A stretch of 7,195 bases of DNA from contig PMKB01000300.1 of the NCBI GenBank assembly GCA_003157595.1, positions 1 to 7,195 of the forward strand, given 5' to 3'. Positions 6,497 through 7,195 of the stretch are shown one piece after another. The notes under the pieces were generated by a model. The model saw nothing but the letters and a program-made list of their open reading frames with translations, was not told the origin of the DNA and made no database searches. This DNA is from Solirubrobacterales bacterium. Its GTDB lineage: Bacteria; Actinomycetota; Thermoleophilia; Solirubrobacterales; Solirubrobacteraceae. A program made the position numbers and the translations under genes. Every line of letters starts with the position of its first letter. Positions within the stretch are counted from its first letter, which is position 1.

Positions 6497-7120
6497 TCAC
6501 AGGCCCAGCTCGCCGACGCCCATCTCGTCAAAGCCGACGTGGTGGGCGAGCTCGTGGCGAACGACGCGCACGACCTGCGCGTGCAGCAGGTCCGGGTTGG
6601 CGCCGAAATCGCGCCGCAGCGTGTCGCGGAAGATCACGATGCGATCTCCGTGGGCGTGGCGGTGGGCGCCTCCACCCTGATAGAGCCCGTATGCGTGGGC
6701 GCGCCGGCCGCCGTCGGAGATCACGACGGCAACATGGGCCAGCGCGTTCTGGAGCAGGTCCGGCAGCTCATCGAGCGCATCGCGCACGAGCTCCTCGAAA
6801 TCGTCGTCGCGCAGGGGATCGAGCTCGAGGAACTCGACCTCGTCCGGCTCGACGGCGAGGTTGTCGCCCGCGAGCCGCTCGGCGCGGCGGACGACCAGCT
6901 CGAACTCCGCCTCGTCCTGCTGCCAGCCGGCCAGCCAGCCGGTCACCAACGCCACCACGGCCGAGAGGACGAGCACCCCGACAGCGATCACCGCGATCAG
7001 CTCGGCCGCGCGCACGAACGGCGAGCCGCTGGTCGGCGAGAGCAGGAAGGCGACAGCCACGCCGATCGCAAGTGCCACGCCCGCGGCTCGCAGGATCACC
7101 CTCAGCGGCGGTTCGGACAT
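6497..7120 (-). CDS. Membrane-anchored zincin-like metallopeptidase family protein
   Basis: This 207-residue protein ends in a zincin-like domain of the small 'metallopeptidase family' type (Pfam Zincin_1, PF06262, assigned by memory of its motifs). The domain runs from about residue 105 (DDDFEELVRDALDELPDLL) to the end and includes AVVISDG, YGLYQGG, DRIVIFRDTL and the zinc motif VRHELAHHVGFDE. H189, H193 and probably E199 would bind zinc, with E190 as catalytic base. The N-terminus adds two hydrophobic segments, about residues 12-27 and 39-63. R7 and R11 before the first segment suggest both ends face the cytoplasm. Most members I know are about 110-140 residues and soluble, so the membrane anchor is an addition. 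The ATG at 7120 is chosen because GAGGAG sits seven bases before it; a GTG at 7135 overlaps the upstream stop but lacks a ribosome site. The physiological substrate is unknown. Confidence 0.82.
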   Translation of the reverse strand: MSEPPLRVILRAAGVALAIGVAVAFLLSPTSGSPFVRAAELIAVIAVGVLVLSAVVALVTGWLAGWQQDEAEFELVVRRAERLAGDNLAVEPDEVEFLELDPLRDDDFEELVRDALDELPDLLQNALAHVAVVISDGGRRAHAYGLYQGGGAHRHAHGDRIVIFRDTLRRDFGANPDLLHAQVVRVVRHELAHHVGFDEMGVGELGL

Positions 7121-7127
7121 CGCAGCG

Positions 7128-7133
7128 CTCCTC
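7128..7133 (-). promoter_or_regulatory. Ribosome binding site of the metallopeptidase gene
   Basis: On the minus strand GAGGAG overlaps the stop codon of the upstream acyl-CoA dehydrogenase gene (TGA, 7132-7134) and lies seven bases before the ATG at 7120. It favours that ATG over the GTG at 7135 and suggests that ribosomes finishing the first gene can restart on the second. Confidence 0.65.
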
Positions 7134-7195
7134 ACAGCAGCGATCGCGCGATCACGAGCCGCTGGATCTCGTTCGTGCCCTCGTAGATCTGGGTG
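7132..7195 (-). CDS. Acyl-CoA dehydrogenase, extreme C-terminus (5' part outside window)
   Basis: Only the last 20 residues are in the window. They read TQIYEGTNEIQRLVIARSLL and end at TGA (7132-7134). This is the hallmark C-terminus of FAD-dependent acyl-CoA dehydrogenases, where the Glu of the YEGT motif is the catalytic base in medium-chain-type enzymes. The enzyme would introduce the alpha-beta double bond in the first step of beta-oxidation. The gene is too short for the six-codon-scale call to say more about chain-length preference. It lies 11 bases upstream of the metallopeptidase ATG on the same strand, so the two are probably co-transcribed, with the thiolase gene further downstream. 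Confidence 0.88.
   Translation of the reverse strand, partial: TQIYEGTNEIQRLVIARSLL

Noticed and set aside
6409..6531. N-terminal extension of the thiolase frame by 41 codons
   Set aside because: The extension overlaps the end of the metallopeptidase gene, is non-homologous, and is superseded by a strong ribosome site placed six bases before the ATG at 6408.
7121..7135. GTG start at 7135 for the metallopeptidase gene, with a GTGA overlap like those of pgl and egtD
   Set aside because: No ribosome site precedes the GTG, whereas GAGGAG is correctly spaced for the ATG at 7120. The five extra residues add no homology. The possibility is not fully excluded.

Overview
The window is GC-rich DNA, apparently chromosomal, that is almost entirely coding and uses tight 4-base start/stop overlaps and GTG starts. 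The glucose-6-phosphate dehydrogenase partner OpcA (typical of actinobacteria and cyanobacteria), an EgtB/EgtD ergothioneine pair and fatty-acid oxidation genes together point to an actinobacterium. A deep-branching, Thermoleophilia-like lineage is my guess from overall style; it is inference, not proven here. I see no mobile element, CRISPR array, tRNA, rRNA or phage gene, and no gene-free stretch longer than about 90 bases.

Plus strand, 1-2863: an oxidative pentose-phosphate operon. It holds the C-terminal third of glucose-6-phosphate dehydrogenase (zwf), its assembly/activation factor opcA, 6-phosphogluconolactonase (pgl), and a small histidine-phosphatase-superfamily protein five bases after pgl. 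The enzymes convert glucose-6-phosphate to 6-phosphogluconate and yield NADPH.

Plus strand, 2897-5175: a two-gene ergothioneine module. It starts 33 bases after the phosphatase gene, behind a TAGACT -10-like box. egtB (iron-dependent sulfoxide synthase) overlaps egtD (histidine trimethyltransferase) by GTGA. EgtD makes hercynine from histidine and EgtB attaches sulfur to it. No egtA, egtC or egtE lies beside them. A low-molecular-weight thiol/thione pathway directly downstream of an NADPH-generating operon gives a redox theme, although the link is only positional.

Minus strand, 7195-5209: reading leftwards, the last residues of an acyl-CoA dehydrogenase, a membrane-anchored zincin-like metallopeptidase, and a thiolase. 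This is a fatty-acid beta-oxidation neighbourhood with an unexpected protease between the two catabolic enzymes. The thiolase gene converges with egtD, and a GC-rich bulged hairpin spans the 33-base junction.

Nothing here is clearly a new system. The points most worth a second look are the stripped-down egtB-egtD pair, the membrane-tethered zincin between beta-oxidation genes, and the near-leaderless promoter candidate in front of egtB.
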